64,000 nt of DNA from Bradyrhizobium sp. 141 (GCF_023074055.1 NZ_JADPKR010000046.1:55769-119768); one strand, 5' to 3'. Positions 44,017 through 53,445 are shown, counted from the first letter of the stretch. Program-made: numbers and translations. Notes: generated by a model not told the origin, from the letters alone.

Positions 44017-45924
44017 ATGAGCGCTGCTACCCAACGAGCTGGATGGAGCCGCCTGCCGCTACGCGCGGCAGCGTTCGTCGTGCTGACCTGCGTGACCATC
44101 CTCGGCGTCAGCGGCTGGCGCGAATGGGCCGCGCGCGACGCGGTGCTCAGGGGCGCCGAGACCGAGATGGCGAACGTCGCCCGCTCGCTCACCCAGCATA
44201 CCGAGGACAGCCTCGATCTCCTGGATTCCGGTGTCGTCGGCGTCGTCAGCCGGCTGGAGATGGACGGCGCCGGACCTGCCACGATCGCGAAGCTGCGCAC
44301 CCTGCTGGATGCGCGCAAGAAAGCGATCGAGCGCATTCACAGCCTCGCCATCATTGACGACCAGGGCAACTGGCTGACCTCGCCCGGCACGATCGGTTCG
44401 ACCCTCACTGACGATGCCTTCTTCCGCCATCACCAGCTCTCACCCAAGCGCGAGGCCCATGTCGGCCGCCCCGTGAAGAGTTTGCTCGACGGCGAATGGG
44501 TCGTCACCCTGTCGCGCCGCTTCAACAAGCCCGACGGCAGCTTCGGCGGCGTCGTGCTCGCCACCATCAGCTCGAAATATCTTGCGCATTTCTACGAGCA
44601 GTTCGAGATCGGCCGCAACAGCTCGGTGTCGCTCACGCATGGCGACGGCCTGATGATCGCGCGCAATCCCAGCAACGAGACATTCGTCGGACGCAGCGTT
44701 TCCGACAAGCCCTTGTTCCGCGACGCCAGCCTGCAGCGGCCGAGCGGCGCCTATCATTTCAAGTCGCCGCTGGACGGTGCCGAGCGCGTCAGCTTCTTCA
44801 AGCGCAGCAGCCGCTACCCACTCCTCCTGCTCGCCACCGTCGACAAGGCCGAACTGCTGGCGCCCTGGCGCGCCGCGGCAATCTCCCGCATGCTCTATGT
44901 CATCGCGCTGGTGATGCTGATTGCAATCATCGGTGCCGTGCTGGTGCGGCAGTTGCAGCGGGGCCAGCGCATGGCCGCGGCCTTGACCGAAAAGGAGGCG
45001 CATTTCCGCCTGCTCGCGGAAGGCTCCAGCGACATGGTGACCCGCATCGGGCTCGACGAGCGGCTGCGCTATGTCTCGCCCTCGTCCGCGCGCGTCGTCG
45101 GCTGGCGCGCCAATCAGTTGATCGGCACGCCGGCACTGGCGGGCATCAATCCGGAGGATCTGCCGGAGGTCCAGGCGATCGTCGACGCCATGAAGCGTGG
45201 CGAGAGGGAGGAGGCGCGCCTCACCTACCGTAACGCGCACCGGCAGAACGGCGAAGTCTGGCTTGAGTCGACTATGCGGGTGACGCGCAAGGACAATGGT
45301 CGCGTCGACGGCGTGGTCGCGATCTCCCGTGACATCACCGAGCACAAGAAGCTCGAGACCAGGCTCGAGACGCTTGCGATCGAGGACAGCCTCACCGGCC
45401 TTGCCAATCGCCGTCGCTTCGACGAGCGGCTGAAGGAGGAATGGGCGCGCGCCTATCGCGACCGCTCCAGCCTCGCTTTGCTGATGATCGATGTGGATCA
45501 CTTCAAGGCCTATAACGACGAATACGGCCATCCCGCGGGCGATGCCTGCCTGCGCCTGGTCGCAAAGATCATCGCGGCCGAGACGCAGCGCGCCGGTGAT
45601 CTGGCGGCGCGCTATGGCGGCGAGGAATTCGCCATGCTGCTGCCGAATACCGATGCCGCCGGCTGCGCCCGGATCGGCGAACGGATCCGCACTGCCATTC
45701 ACGAGGCCGGCCTCGTTCATAGCAGCAATCTGGCGTCTGGATGCGTCACCGCCTCGATCGGCGGCGCGACCTGCCGGCCGGCGCTGGAGCGCACGGCCGG
45801 CGTGACCTCCCTGGTTGAAGCTGCCGACCGGGCGCTCTACGCCGCCAAGGACGCAGGCCGCGACCGCCTGATGATGTCCGTCGAGGTCATGGACTTCCTG
45901 CTGCCCAGGGCATCCGGCCAGTAA
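44017..45924 (+). CDS. Diguanylate cyclase with periplasmic Cache-like sensor and PAS domain
   Basis: 635 residues. One membrane helix lies near residues 15-33. A large periplasmic dCache-type sensor follows (about 40-285, with 'IHSLAIIDDQGNWLTSP' and 'SLLDGEWVVTLSRRFNKPDG'), then a second helix at about 288-312, a PAS domain at ~325-450 ('RLLAEGSSDMVTRIGLDERL', 'DGVVAISRDITEHK') and a GGDEF domain with an intact 'ARYGGEEFAMLLP' near residue 532. No EAL domain is present. It should make c-di-GMP in response to a small extracytoplasmic ligand, a common feature of dCache sensors. It is convergent with slyX (6 bp). Confidence 0.94.
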   Translation: MSAATQRAGWSRLPLRAAAFVVLTCVTILGVSGWREWAARDAVLRGAETEMANVARSLTQHTEDSLDLLDSGVVGVVSRLEMDGAGPATIAKLRTLLDARKKAIERIHSLAIIDDQGNWLTSPGTIGSTLTDDAFFRHHQLSPKREAHVGRPVKSLLDGEWVVTLSRRFNKPDGSFGGVVLATISSKYLAHFYEQFEIGRNSSVSLTHGDGLMIARNPSNETFVGRSVSDKPLFRDASLQRPSGAYHFKSPLDGAERVSFFKRSSRYPLLLLATVDKAELLAPWRAAAISRMLYVIALVMLIAIIGAVLVRQLQRGQRMAAALTEKEAHFRLLAEGSSDMVTRIGLDERLRYVSPSSARVVGWRANQLIGTPALAGINPEDLPEVQAIVDAMKRGEREEARLTYRNAHRQNGEVWLESTMRVTRKDNGRVDGVVAISRDITEHKKLETRLETLAIEDSLTGLANRRRFDERLKEEWARAYRDRSSLALLMIDVDHFKAYNDEYGHPAGDACLRLVAKIIAAETQRAGDLAARYGGEEFAMLLPNTDAAGCARIGERIRTAIHEAGLVHSSNLASGCVTASIGGATCRPALERTAGVTSLVEAADRALYAAKDAGRDRLMMSVEVMDFLLPRASGQ

Positions 45925-45930
45925 GACGGC

Positions 45931-46149
45931 TCAATAATGCGGCGGAGGCTCGTTGGCGGGTCCGGGCGCATTGGCCTCCGCTTCCTGCAGCCGCTCGCCG
46001 AGCTCTGCGATCTTCCGCGTCAGCAGATTGATCTGCTTCCACTGCGCAGTGATGGTCTGGTTCAGCGTCTCGATCGTGTCGTCCTGATAGGCGAGCCGCG
46101 TCTCCAGCGTGTCGATGCGCTCGCCCAGACTCTTGATCTCATTCGTCAC
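45931..46149 (-). CDS. slyX: SlyX family protein
   Basis: 72 residues from GTG 46149. 'SLGERIDTLETRLAYQDDTI' and 'ETLNQTITAQWKQINLLTRK' show the SlyX coiled coil with its characteristic 'AYQDDTIE.LN'. The tail 'PANEPPPHY' ends with the family's common C-terminal PPHY. The start lies inside the last codons of trhO (11-bp overlap), so the two genes are translationally linked. The function of SlyX is unknown. Confidence 0.88.
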   Translation of the reverse strand: MTNEIKSLGERIDTLETRLAYQDDTIETLNQTITAQWKQINLLTRKIAELGERLQEAEANAPGPANEPPPHY

Positions 46150-46921
46150 GGCCTTGCCCCATATCTTGTTCCAGCAAGCTCCGCTCGCGCAAACCGTGGC
46201 CGAGCGCGACGCGCTCGTCGAACACGAAGCATTCGCCGCGCCAGCGGCTCTGCGCCTCCGGCACCTCTTCCAGATATTTGAGGATGCCGCCCTTGAGGTG
46301 ATAGACCTCGGCAAAGCCGCGCGCGAGCAGATGCGCGCTCGCCTTCTCGCAGCGGATGCCGCCGGTGCAGAACATCGCGATCCTGCGATGCTTTGCGGGA
46401 TCAAGCGCAGCTGCGGCAAAATCCTTGAATTGGCCAAAGCTCCTGATGCCGGGATCGACGGCGCCCTCGAACGTGCCCATCGCCACCTCGAAGGCGTTGC
46501 GGGTGTCGAGCAGCAGCGTGTCGGGCGCAGCGATCAGCGCGTTCCATTCGGCGGCATCGACGTAAGTGCCGGCCTGGCGGGTTGGATCGGCAGCCTCGTC
46601 GCCGAGCGTGACGATTTCCTTCTTCAGGCGCACCTTGAGCCGCCCGAACGGCATCGCTTCGGCGGTCGAGAATTTCAATTCGAGCTTGTCGAGCCTGCCG
46701 CCGAACATGTCGCCGTGCGCCAGCTCATAAGCGAGAGCGTCCATCGCCGCCGGCGCGCCGGCAAGCGTGCCGTTGATGCCCTCCTGCGCCAGCAGCACGC
46801 TGCCTTTCAGCGCCAGACCTGCGCAGAACGCGCGCAGCGGCTGGCGCAGCTCGCGGTAATCCGGGAGGGCGGCGAATTGATAGAAGGCGGCGACCTTGAT
46901 GGCCGAATTCGGATCAGACAT
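46139..46921 (-). CDS. trhO: tRNA uridine(34) hydroxylase (rhodanese-like, YceA/TrhO)
   Basis: 260 residues. An N-terminal acylphosphatase-like domain ('IKVAAFYQFAALPDYRELRQ', 'VLLAQEGINGTLAG', 'FGRLKVRLKKEIVTLG') is followed by a rhodanese domain with 'LLLDTRNAFEVAMGTFEGAV' and the active-site Cys in 'AMFCTGGIRCEKASAHL'. This is the exact TrhO plan. TrhO makes 5-hydroxyuridine at position 34 of tRNA using O2. It overlaps slyX and is divergent from a gamma-glutamyltransferase-like gene. Confidence 0.93.
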   Translation of the reverse strand: MSDPNSAIKVAAFYQFAALPDYRELRQPLRAFCAGLALKGSVLLAQEGINGTLAGAPAAMDALAYELAHGDMFGGRLDKLELKFSTAEAMPFGRLKVRLKKEIVTLGDEAADPTRQAGTYVDAAEWNALIAAPDTLLLDTRNAFEVAMGTFEGAVDPGIRSFGQFKDFAAAALDPAKHRRIAMFCTGGIRCEKASAHLLARGFAEVYHLKGGILKYLEEVPEAQSRWRGECFVFDERVALGHGLRERSLLEQDMGQGRDE

Positions 46922-47119
46922 GGCGGCTCGTTTAGCAGGCGGCCGCCGCTCAGAAAACCCGCATGGCCGCTGGCCGCCAAAGGTCTATACCCCCAGCGGA
47001 TGGCAGCCATTTCCCTGGTATGCCAGCATTGCCCAGGCCCGCCGGAATGTGTCATGTAGACCCGGTTTTTTCGAGACCGGCGCGGCGCGCGCATCCACGG
47101 CCAAGAGAGCAAGAATTCG

Positions 47120-48706
47120 ATGAGAAACTTCCATTTCCCCGGCAGGTCCACGGTCCACGCCACCAACGCGATGGTGGCGACCTCGCACCCGCAGGCTTCG
47201 CTCGCGGCGATCGAGGTGCTGCGCGAGGGCGGCACGGCGGTGGATGCCGCGGTCGCCGGCTCGGCCCTGCTCGGCGTGATCGAGCCGCAATCGACCGGCA
47301 TCGGCGGTGACTGCTTTGCGCTGATCCAGCGGCGGGGTGAGGGCAAGATCATTGCCTATAACGGCTCCGGCCGCGCGCCGAAGGCGGCAAACGCCGACTG
47401 GTATCTCGAACGCAAGATCAACTCCGTGCCCTTGACCTCGGCCCATGCGGTGTCGATTCCCGGCGTGGTCGATGCCTTCGCGACCGTCTTGCGCGATCAC
47501 GGCAAGTTCGGCTTCGACCGGCTGCTCCAGCCCGCGATCAAGGCGGCGGAGGAAGGCTATGTCGTCGCGCCCCGCATCGCATTCGACTGGAAGAATCAGT
47601 TCGAGAAGCTGAAAGGTGGCACCAACACCGTGCGTTATTTGTTGCCGGGCGGCAAACCGCCGGTGGCCGGCGACGTCATCCGCCAGGCCGAACTCGGCAA
47701 GACGCTGCGCGCGATCGCCAAGGACGGCCGCGATGCCTTCTACAAGGGCGAGGTCGCGGAAGACATGGTCGAGACTTTGCGCGGGATCGGCGGCCTGCAC
47801 ACGCTCGACGATTTCGCCGCGCACACCACCGAGACGACGTCGCCGATCGGCACCATGTACAAGGGCTACGACGTCTGGCAGTGCCCGCCGAACGGACCCG
47901 GCCTCACCATGCTGCTGATGCTCAACATCCTGTCGCGGTTCGACCTGACAAAATACGCGCCGCTCAGCATCGAGCGCTTCCATCTCGAGGCGGAAGCCGC
48001 GCGCATCGCCTATATGCATCGCGAGCTGCATGTCGCCGACCCCGAGCACATGCAGATCGAGGTCGCGAAGATCCTCGCCAAGGAGTTCTGCGACGAGCAC
48101 ATCGCCAAGATCCGCATGGACGGCATGCTCGACCTGCCGAACGTTGCGCCGCCGATGAATCCCTCGACCATCTACATCACCGTCGTCGACAAGGACCGCA
48201 ACGTCTGCTCGTTCATCAACTCGATCGCGCATTCGTTCGGCTCGGCGATCGTCTCGAACAAGACCGGCGTCTTGTTCCAGAACCGCGCCGGCGGCTTCCG
48301 CATTCAGCCCGGCCACCCCAACTGCATCGCCGGTGGCAAGCGCCCGCTGCACACGATCATGCCGAGCCTGCTCACCAAGGGCGGCCGCTCCGTGATGCCG
48401 TTCGCGGTGATGGGCGGACAGTACCAGCCGGTCGGCCAGACCCGCGTTGTGACCAACATCCTCGACTATGGCTGCGACGTGCAGGAGGCGATCGACATGC
48501 CGCGCGGCCTGCACTACGAGGGCCAGTATCAGCTCGAGGACAGCGTGCCGGCTGCGATCGTCGAAGGCCTGAAGCAGCTCGGCCACAAGACCACCAGCGT
48601 GGTCGGTCCGCTCGGCGGCGCTCAGGCAATCTGGATCGACTGGGAAAAGGGCACGCTGACTGGCGGTTCCGATCCGCGCAAGGACGGCTGCGCGCTGGGG
48701 TACTGA
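47120..48706 (+). CDS. Gamma-glutamyltransferase family protein (Ntn hydrolase)
   Basis: 528 residues from ATG 47120, without a signal peptide. 'HATNAMVATSHPQASLAAIE' and 'GGTAVDAAVAGSALLGVIEP' with 'QSTGIGGDCFALI' are the family opening. Autocleavage would expose the Thr of 'MNPSTIYITVVDKDRNVCSF' as nucleophile. 'RPLHTIMPSLLTKGG' and 'FAVMGGQYQPVGQ' are the small-subunit motifs. Members include glutathione hydrolases and cephalosporin or polyglutamate acylases; a cytoplasmic location fits the latter group better. A terminator at 48751-48783 separates it from the paoABC-like operon. Confidence 0.87.
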   Translation: MRNFHFPGRSTVHATNAMVATSHPQASLAAIEVLREGGTAVDAAVAGSALLGVIEPQSTGIGGDCFALIQRRGEGKIIAYNGSGRAPKAANADWYLERKINSVPLTSAHAVSIPGVVDAFATVLRDHGKFGFDRLLQPAIKAAEEGYVVAPRIAFDWKNQFEKLKGGTNTVRYLLPGGKPPVAGDVIRQAELGKTLRAIAKDGRDAFYKGEVAEDMVETLRGIGGLHTLDDFAAHTTETTSPIGTMYKGYDVWQCPPNGPGLTMLLMLNILSRFDLTKYAPLSIERFHLEAEAARIAYMHRELHVADPEHMQIEVAKILAKEFCDEHIAKIRMDGMLDLPNVAPPMNPSTIYITVVDKDRNVCSFINSIAHSFGSAIVSNKTGVLFQNRAGGFRIQPGHPNCIAGGKRPLHTIMPSLLTKGGRSVMPFAVMGGQYQPVGQTRVVTNILDYGCDVQEAIDMPRGLHYEGQYQLEDSVPAAIVEGLKQLGHKTTSVVGPLGGAQAIWIDWEKGTLTGGSDPRKDGCALGY

Positions 48707-48750
48707 CCGCGCGCGCGAGTTCCCCGCACAAGATCAGGAAAAGTTGACGA

Positions 48751-48783
48751 AGGGCGATGCGGCAATTGCTGCATCGCCCTTTC
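48751..48783 (+). terminator. Rho-independent terminator after the GGT-like gene
   Basis: Arms AAGGGCGATGC (48751-48761) and GCATCGCCCTT (48772-48782) are perfectly paired around a 10-base loop, followed by 'TCTCGTT'. It lies 45 bp after the stop codon. Confidence 0.8.
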
Positions 48784-48872
48784 TCGTTCGGAACGGAGCT
48801 CATCGCTTCAGGTTAAGGGGCGATGGGCGGTGCAGGCGTGCGCTGCTTTGCAGATAAGCGGCGGAGGCGTCG

Positions 48873-49487
48873 ATGCCCGACAAATCAAGTTCCAAGCAAT
48901 CAGCATTCGATCGGCGCGCCTTCATGGCCGGCGCCGCTGGCAGTGCGCTCGTCCCGATCACGGCGCGCGCCGCCGCCGAGGAGGCCAGGGCCCCGGTCGC
49001 ACAGGATCCGTCGCTTCCCGTCGACGTCACGCTGCGGGTCAATGGCAAGGACAAGCGCCTGAGCATTGACGCCCGCACCACGGTGCTGGACGCGCTCCGC
49101 GACCATCTCAAGCTCACCGGCAGCAAGAAGGGCTGCGACCATGGCCAGTGCGGCGCCTGCACCGTGCTGATCGACGACCGGCGGGTGGTGTCGTGTCTCA
49201 CGCTCGCACTCGCCGCGGAAGGGCAGGAGATCACGACCATCGAGGGCCTCGCCACCGATGATCGCCTGCATCCGATGCAGCAGGCCTTTGTCGACAACGA
49301 TGCATTCCAGTGTGGCTACTGCACGCCCGGCCAGATCATGTCGGCCGTCGCCTGCGTCAAGGAGGGACATGCGGGGAGCGAGGCCGACATCCGCGAATAC
49401 ATGAGCGGCAACATCTGCCGTTGCGCTGCCTATCCCAACATCGTTGCGGCCGTGAAGCAGGCCGCGCCCGAGATCATGAAAGGCTAG
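48873..49487 (+). CDS. paoA: Aldehyde oxidoreductase [2Fe-2S] subunit, Tat-exported (PaoA/YagT-like)
   Basis: 204 residues from ATG 48873. A Tat signal ('FDRRAFMAGAAGSALVPITA') precedes the first [2Fe-2S] domain ('GCDHGQCGACTVLIDDRRVV'), and the helical second domain has 'FQCGYCTPGQIMSAV' and 'CRC'. This is the small subunit of the xanthine-oxidase-family periplasmic aldehyde dehydrogenase. The next two genes (4 and 2 bp gaps) encode the FAD and molybdopterin subunits, so the trimer is complete. It oxidises aldehydes, often aromatic ones, in the periplasm. Confidence 0.9.
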   Translation: MPDKSSSKQSAFDRRAFMAGAAGSALVPITARAAAEEARAPVAQDPSLPVDVTLRVNGKDKRLSIDARTTVLDALRDHLKLTGSKKGCDHGQCGACTVLIDDRRVVSCLTLALAAEGQEITTIEGLATDDRLHPMQQAFVDNDAFQCGYCTPGQIMSAVACVKEGHAGSEADIREYMSGNICRCAAYPNIVAAVKQAAPEIMKG

Positions 49488-49491
49488 ACGA

Positions 49492-50508
49492 ATGCGACCT
49501 TTCTCGTATCAAAGGGCAACAGACCCTGCCGTGGCCGTGCAGGCGCTCAGCGCCGCCGCGGCCGCGAACGATGCGCTGACCAAGGCTGCAGCGCAGCCGC
49601 TTGCGGGCGGTACCACGTTGATCGACTTGATGAAGCTCGACGTGATGCGGCCGACCGCGATCGTCGACATCAATCCGCTTGCGGATGGCTGGTCGGCAAT
49701 CGACCCGGGCAACGACGGCTTGCGGCTCGGTGCTCTCGCGAAGATGTCGGATGTCGCCGCGCATGAGGAGATCCAGCGCCACTACCCGGTGATCGCAAAT
49801 TCGCTGAAGCTCGCCGCGAGCGCCCAGCTGCGCAATATGGCGACGCTCGGCGGCAATGTGATGCAGCGGACCCGTTGCAGCTATTTCCGCGATGTCTCCT
49901 ACGAGAATTGCAACAAGCGCAATCCCGGCTCCGGCTGTGCCGCCATGGACGGCGTCAACCGCATGCATGCCGTGCTCGGCGCGTCCGATCAATGCATTGC
50001 GACCTATCCCGGCGATTTTGCCCAGGCCCTGGTCGCGCTGGACGCAATGGTCGAGATCACCGGCAGATCCGGTACGCGCAACATGCCGTTCTCAGAGTTA
50101 CACAAGGCGCCCGGCAATACGCCCGACATCGAGACAACGCTTCGGCCGGGCGAGCTGATCTCGGCCTTCTCCATCTCCGGCCGCTGGCCGCGTTCGGTGT
50201 ACCTGAAGGCGCGCGACCGGCAATCCTATGAGTTCGCGCTGTCGTCGGCTGCGGTCGCGCTCGACGTACGGGAGGGCACGGTCAGGGACGCGCGGATCGC
50301 CCTTGGTGGCGTCGCCACCGTGCCCTGGCGCGCGCGCGAGGCGGAGGCGGTGTTGAAGGGGCAGAAGTTCGATGACGGCCTGGCGCAGCGCGTCGCGGAT
50401 GCCGCCTTCGCAGACGCCAGGGGCCGTCGGCACAACAGCTTCAAGATCGCGCTCGGCAAGCGCGTAGTGGCGCGCGCGCTTCAGCAGGCCGTAACGATGG
50501 AGATCTGA
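49492..50508 (+). CDS. paoB: Aldehyde oxidoreductase FAD/[4Fe-4S] subunit (PaoB/YagS-like)
   Basis: 338 residues. The FAD loops are 'QPLAGGTTLIDLMKLDVMRP' and 'AQLRNMATLGGNVMQRTRCS'. Four cysteines ('RTRC', 'YENC', 'GSGC', 'SDQC') in about residues 120-165 match the [4Fe-4S] insert of PaoB, which is absent from ordinary xanthine dehydrogenase FAD subunits. A C-terminal CO-dehydrogenase flavoprotein domain ('RIALGGVATVPWRAREAEAV') follows. It carries electrons between the [2Fe-2S] clusters and FAD in the periplasm, exported with PaoA since it lacks its own signal peptide. Confidence 0.9.
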   Translation: MRPFSYQRATDPAVAVQALSAAAAANDALTKAAAQPLAGGTTLIDLMKLDVMRPTAIVDINPLADGWSAIDPGNDGLRLGALAKMSDVAAHEEIQRHYPVIANSLKLAASAQLRNMATLGGNVMQRTRCSYFRDVSYENCNKRNPGSGCAAMDGVNRMHAVLGASDQCIATYPGDFAQALVALDAMVEITGRSGTRNMPFSELHKAPGNTPDIETTLRPGELISAFSISGRWPRSVYLKARDRQSYEFALSSAAVALDVREGTVRDARIALGGVATVPWRAREAEAVLKGQKFDDGLAQRVADAAFADARGRRHNSFKIALGKRVVARALQQAVTMEI

Positions 50509-50510
50509 TC

Positions 50511-52799
50511 ATGACCGCTGCAGCTCCCGAGCCGAAGGTGAATATGGGCCAGCCGGTGCCGCGCTATGATGCGGCCGCAAAAGTCACGGGGCGGGCGACC
50601 TATGCGTCCGACATGCCGCTGGACAATCCGGCTTTTGCATTCCTGGTCACCAGTGCGATCGCCAAGGGTCGCATCGACGGTTTCGATCTCGATGACGCCA
50701 AGCGTGTCCGCGGCGTGATCGACATCGTCACCCACGAGAACGCCCCGAAGCTGAAGGAGTCGAAGCTGTTCAGCAATGGCGGCTATGCGGGCACGACGAT
50801 CCAGCCGCTGAAGTCGGCCGATATCGCCCATGACGGCCAGATCATCGCTGTCGTCGTCGCGGAAAGTTATGAGGCTGCGCGCGAGGCAGCCAACCGGGTC
50901 AAAGTCAGCTACACCGCCACGGCGCCGAGTGCGACTTTCGACTCGCCCGGCACCACCACGGCGGCTGCGAAGGGGCAGAGTGCCCAGTTCAAGGAAGACC
51001 CCGAGGTCGGCGATTTCGCCAAGGCGTTCGACACGGCCGAGGTCAAGCTGACCGCCTCCTACGAGACGCCGACACAGCATCACAATCCGATGGAGCTGTT
51101 CTCGACGAGCTGCGTGTGGATGGGCGACAACCTCGTCATCTATGAGGGTAGCCAGTTCGTCTACGGCCTGAAGAACGGCGTTGCCGAGCAGCTCGGCATC
51201 GACGCCGACAAGGTGCGCGTGGTCAATCCCTATGTCGGCGGCGGCTTCGGCTCGCGCGGCTCGATGACGCCGCGGACCGCCATCATCGCCGGCATTGCCA
51301 AACGCCTGAACCGACCGATCAAGCTGGTCCCGACCCGCGACCAGGGGTTTACCATCACGACGCATCGCGCCGAGACCAGGCACGAGATCAAGCTTGGCGC
51401 CAGTCGGGACGGCAAACTGCTCGCTTTGAGGCATGAGGGGGCTGAAGTCTCCTCGCGTCCCGACGCCTATTGCGTCGGCGGCACCAAGACGACGGCGCGG
51501 CTCTATGCCTGTCCGAACGTCGCCAGCCTGGTGTCGATCGTGCGTGCCGATCGCAACACCCCCGGCTTCATGCGCTCGCCACCGGAAGTGCCGTATCTGT
51601 TCGCGCTGGAGAGCGCGATGGACGAGCTCGCGGTGAAACTGAATATGGATCCGGTCGAGCTTCGCCGCATCAACGACACCACAAACGAGCCGATCGGCGG
51701 CAAGCCCTATTCGTCGCGCTCGCTGATGGCCTGTTTCGACGAGGCCGCCAAGGCATTCGGCTGGGCGCAGCGCTCACCACAGCCGAAATCGATGTCGGAC
51801 GGCGAGTGGTTGATCGGCTATGGCTGTGCCGCCACCTGCTATCCGACGCAGATGGCGCCGTCTGCTGCGCGCGTGCGCCTGCAGCGTGACGGCCGTACCC
51901 GGGTCGAGATCGCTGGCCACGAGATCGGCACCGGTGCCTACACGGTGATCGCCCAGACCGCGACCGAGCGGCTCGGCGTGCCCCTCGAGAAAGTCGCCGT
52001 CTTCATGGGTGACAGCGATCTGCCCCCGGCGCCGGTTGCCGGCGGATCGAACTCGACCGCGAGCACCTGCTCGGCGGTGATGATGGTGTGTGATCAGATT
52101 CGCCAGCGCCTGTTCAAGGCCGTGATGCCTGACAGTCTCACAGACAAGGCCAAAGAGACCGTTGGCATCAGCCAGGCGCCGGCGACCCAAGCCGCCAAGA
52201 GCGATCGTCCGCTCGATATCGAAAAGGCGTTCAATGCCCTCGGCGTCGGCGTGGTCGAGGAATATGGCGAGTGGAAGCCGGAAGGTGCGCCGCTCGATTC
52301 GTTCAAGGCCATGCACAGCGGGCAGGTGCGGATCGTGGGCGGTCACGCGATGAAAGACCAGATCGCCTATGCCTTCGGCGCGGAGTTCGTTGAGGTCCGC
52401 ATCAATCGCTTCACGCACGAGATCCGCTGCCCCCGTCTGGTCGGGGCCTTCGCCGGCGGCCGCATCATGAACCCGCGCACGGCGCGCAGCCAGCTGATGG
52501 GCGGCCTGATCTGGGGCATGTCGTCGGCGCTGTTGGAGGCCACGGAAATCGACGAGCGCAATGCGCGCTACGTCAACGACAATCTTGCCGACTACCTCGT
52601 GCCGGTGAATGCGGACGTCCCGGGCGTCGAGGTGATCATGCTCTCGGAGCAGGACGATCATATCAACCCGGCGGGCGTCAAAGGGCTCGGCGAGCTCGCC
52701 AATGTCGGCACCAATGCTGCGATCTGCAACGCGATCCACCACGCCACCGGCCAGCGCATCCGCAAGCTCCCGGTCCGGCTGGAAAATATCGAGGTCTGA
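50511..52799 (+). CDS. paoC: Aldehyde oxidoreductase molybdopterin subunit (PaoC/YagR-like)
   Basis: 762 residues from ATG 50511. 'RYDAAAKVTGRATYASDMPL' is the aldehyde-oxidase domain start, 'YVGGGFGSRGSMTPRTAIIA' binds the molybdenum cofactor, and 'GVKGLGELANVGTNAAICNA' near the C-terminus carries the catalytic Glu. The length fits PaoC (732) rather than the longer xanthine dehydrogenase B subunits. No signal peptide is seen; co-export with the Tat-signalled PaoA is expected. A PaoD/XdhC-type cofactor chaperone gene is not in the window, so it must be supplied elsewhere. Confidence 0.9.
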   Translation: MTAAAPEPKVNMGQPVPRYDAAAKVTGRATYASDMPLDNPAFAFLVTSAIAKGRIDGFDLDDAKRVRGVIDIVTHENAPKLKESKLFSNGGYAGTTIQPLKSADIAHDGQIIAVVVAESYEAAREAANRVKVSYTATAPSATFDSPGTTTAAAKGQSAQFKEDPEVGDFAKAFDTAEVKLTASYETPTQHHNPMELFSTSCVWMGDNLVIYEGSQFVYGLKNGVAEQLGIDADKVRVVNPYVGGGFGSRGSMTPRTAIIAGIAKRLNRPIKLVPTRDQGFTITTHRAETRHEIKLGASRDGKLLALRHEGAEVSSRPDAYCVGGTKTTARLYACPNVASLVSIVRADRNTPGFMRSPPEVPYLFALESAMDELAVKLNMDPVELRRINDTTNEPIGGKPYSSRSLMACFDEAAKAFGWAQRSPQPKSMSDGEWLIGYGCAATCYPTQMAPSAARVRLQRDGRTRVEIAGHEIGTGAYTVIAQTATERLGVPLEKVAVFMGDSDLPPAPVAGGSNSTASTCSAVMMVCDQIRQRLFKAVMPDSLTDKAKETVGISQAPATQAAKSDRPLDIEKAFNALGVGVVEEYGEWKPEGAPLDSFKAMHSGQVRIVGGHAMKDQIAYAFGAEFVEVRINRFTHEIRCPRLVGAFAGGRIMNPRTARSQLMGGLIWGMSSALLEATEIDERNARYVNDNLADYLVPVNADVPGVEVIMLSEQDDHINPAGVKGLGELANVGTNAAICNAIHHATGQRIRKLPVRLENIEV

Positions 52800-52859
52800 G
52801 GGGTGGAAACCCTATCCGCGTTGCGCTAGACACCTTCCGCCTCAAACGGAAGGTGCCTT

Positions 52860-53324
52860 ATGCAGCGTTTCCAGCGCGCGCTCCTCACCCTGATGTCGGC
52901 ACTCGCGATCACGGTGATCGCGAGCGTGTCGCATTTCGTTTCCACCACGGCCTCGGCCCAGACCGCAGGAAAGACCATGACCACAGCTTCAGGCTTGCAG
53001 ATCATCGACTCCACCGTCGGCACCGGTGCTTCGCCCCAGGCTGGCCAGATCTGCGTGATGCACTATACCGGCTGGCTTTATGAGAACGGCCAGAAGGGCA
53101 AGAAATTCGATAGCTCCGTCGATCGCAAGGAGCCGTTCGAATTCCCCATCGGCAAGGGCCGCGTCATCGCCGGCTGGGACGAGGGCGTTGCCTCCATGAA
53201 GGTTGGCGGCAAGCGCACGCTGATCATCCCGCCGCAGCTCGGCTACGGCGCCCGCGGTGCCGGCGGCGTGATCCCGCCGAACGCAACGCTGATGTTCGAC
53301 GTGGAATTGCTCGCGGTGAAGTGA
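52860..53324 (+). CDS. FKBP-type peptidyl-prolyl isomerase, exported
   Basis: 154 residues from ATG 52860. An N-terminal signal or anchor covers about residues 5-35 ('ALLTLMSALAITVIASVSHF'). The FKBP domain then runs from 'GLQIIDSTVGTGASPQAGQI' through 'VMHYTGWLYENGQKGKKFDS', 'GRVIAGWDEGVASMKVGGKR' and 'PPNATLMFDVELLAV'. It is a complete single-domain periplasmic foldase. It follows paoC by 60 bp and may be read with it or from its own promoter. A family A palindrome and a strong terminator follow. Confidence 0.93.
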   Translation: MQRFQRALLTLMSALAITVIASVSHFVSTTASAQTAGKTMTTASGLQIIDSTVGTGASPQAGQICVMHYTGWLYENGQKGKKFDSSVDRKEPFEFPIGKGRVIAGWDEGVASMKVGGKRTLIIPPQLGYGARGAGGVIPPNATLMFDVELLAVK

Positions 53325-53338
53325 ACTGACTTCTCCAC

Positions 53339-53428
53339 GTCGTCATGCCCGGGCTTGTCCCGGGCATCCACGATCTTCGTGCTGCGAGGCCAAGTCGTGG
53401 ATGGCCGGGACAAGCCCGGCCATGACGG
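53339..53428. repeat. Intergenic palindrome family A, copy 3
   Basis: 'GTCATGCCCGGGCTTGTCCC' to 'GGGACAAGCCCGGCCATGAC', nearly identical to the copies at 31098 and 34146, placed just after the FKBP gene. Confidence 0.87.
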
Positions 53429-53445
53429 AGAGAGCAGTCCAAACA

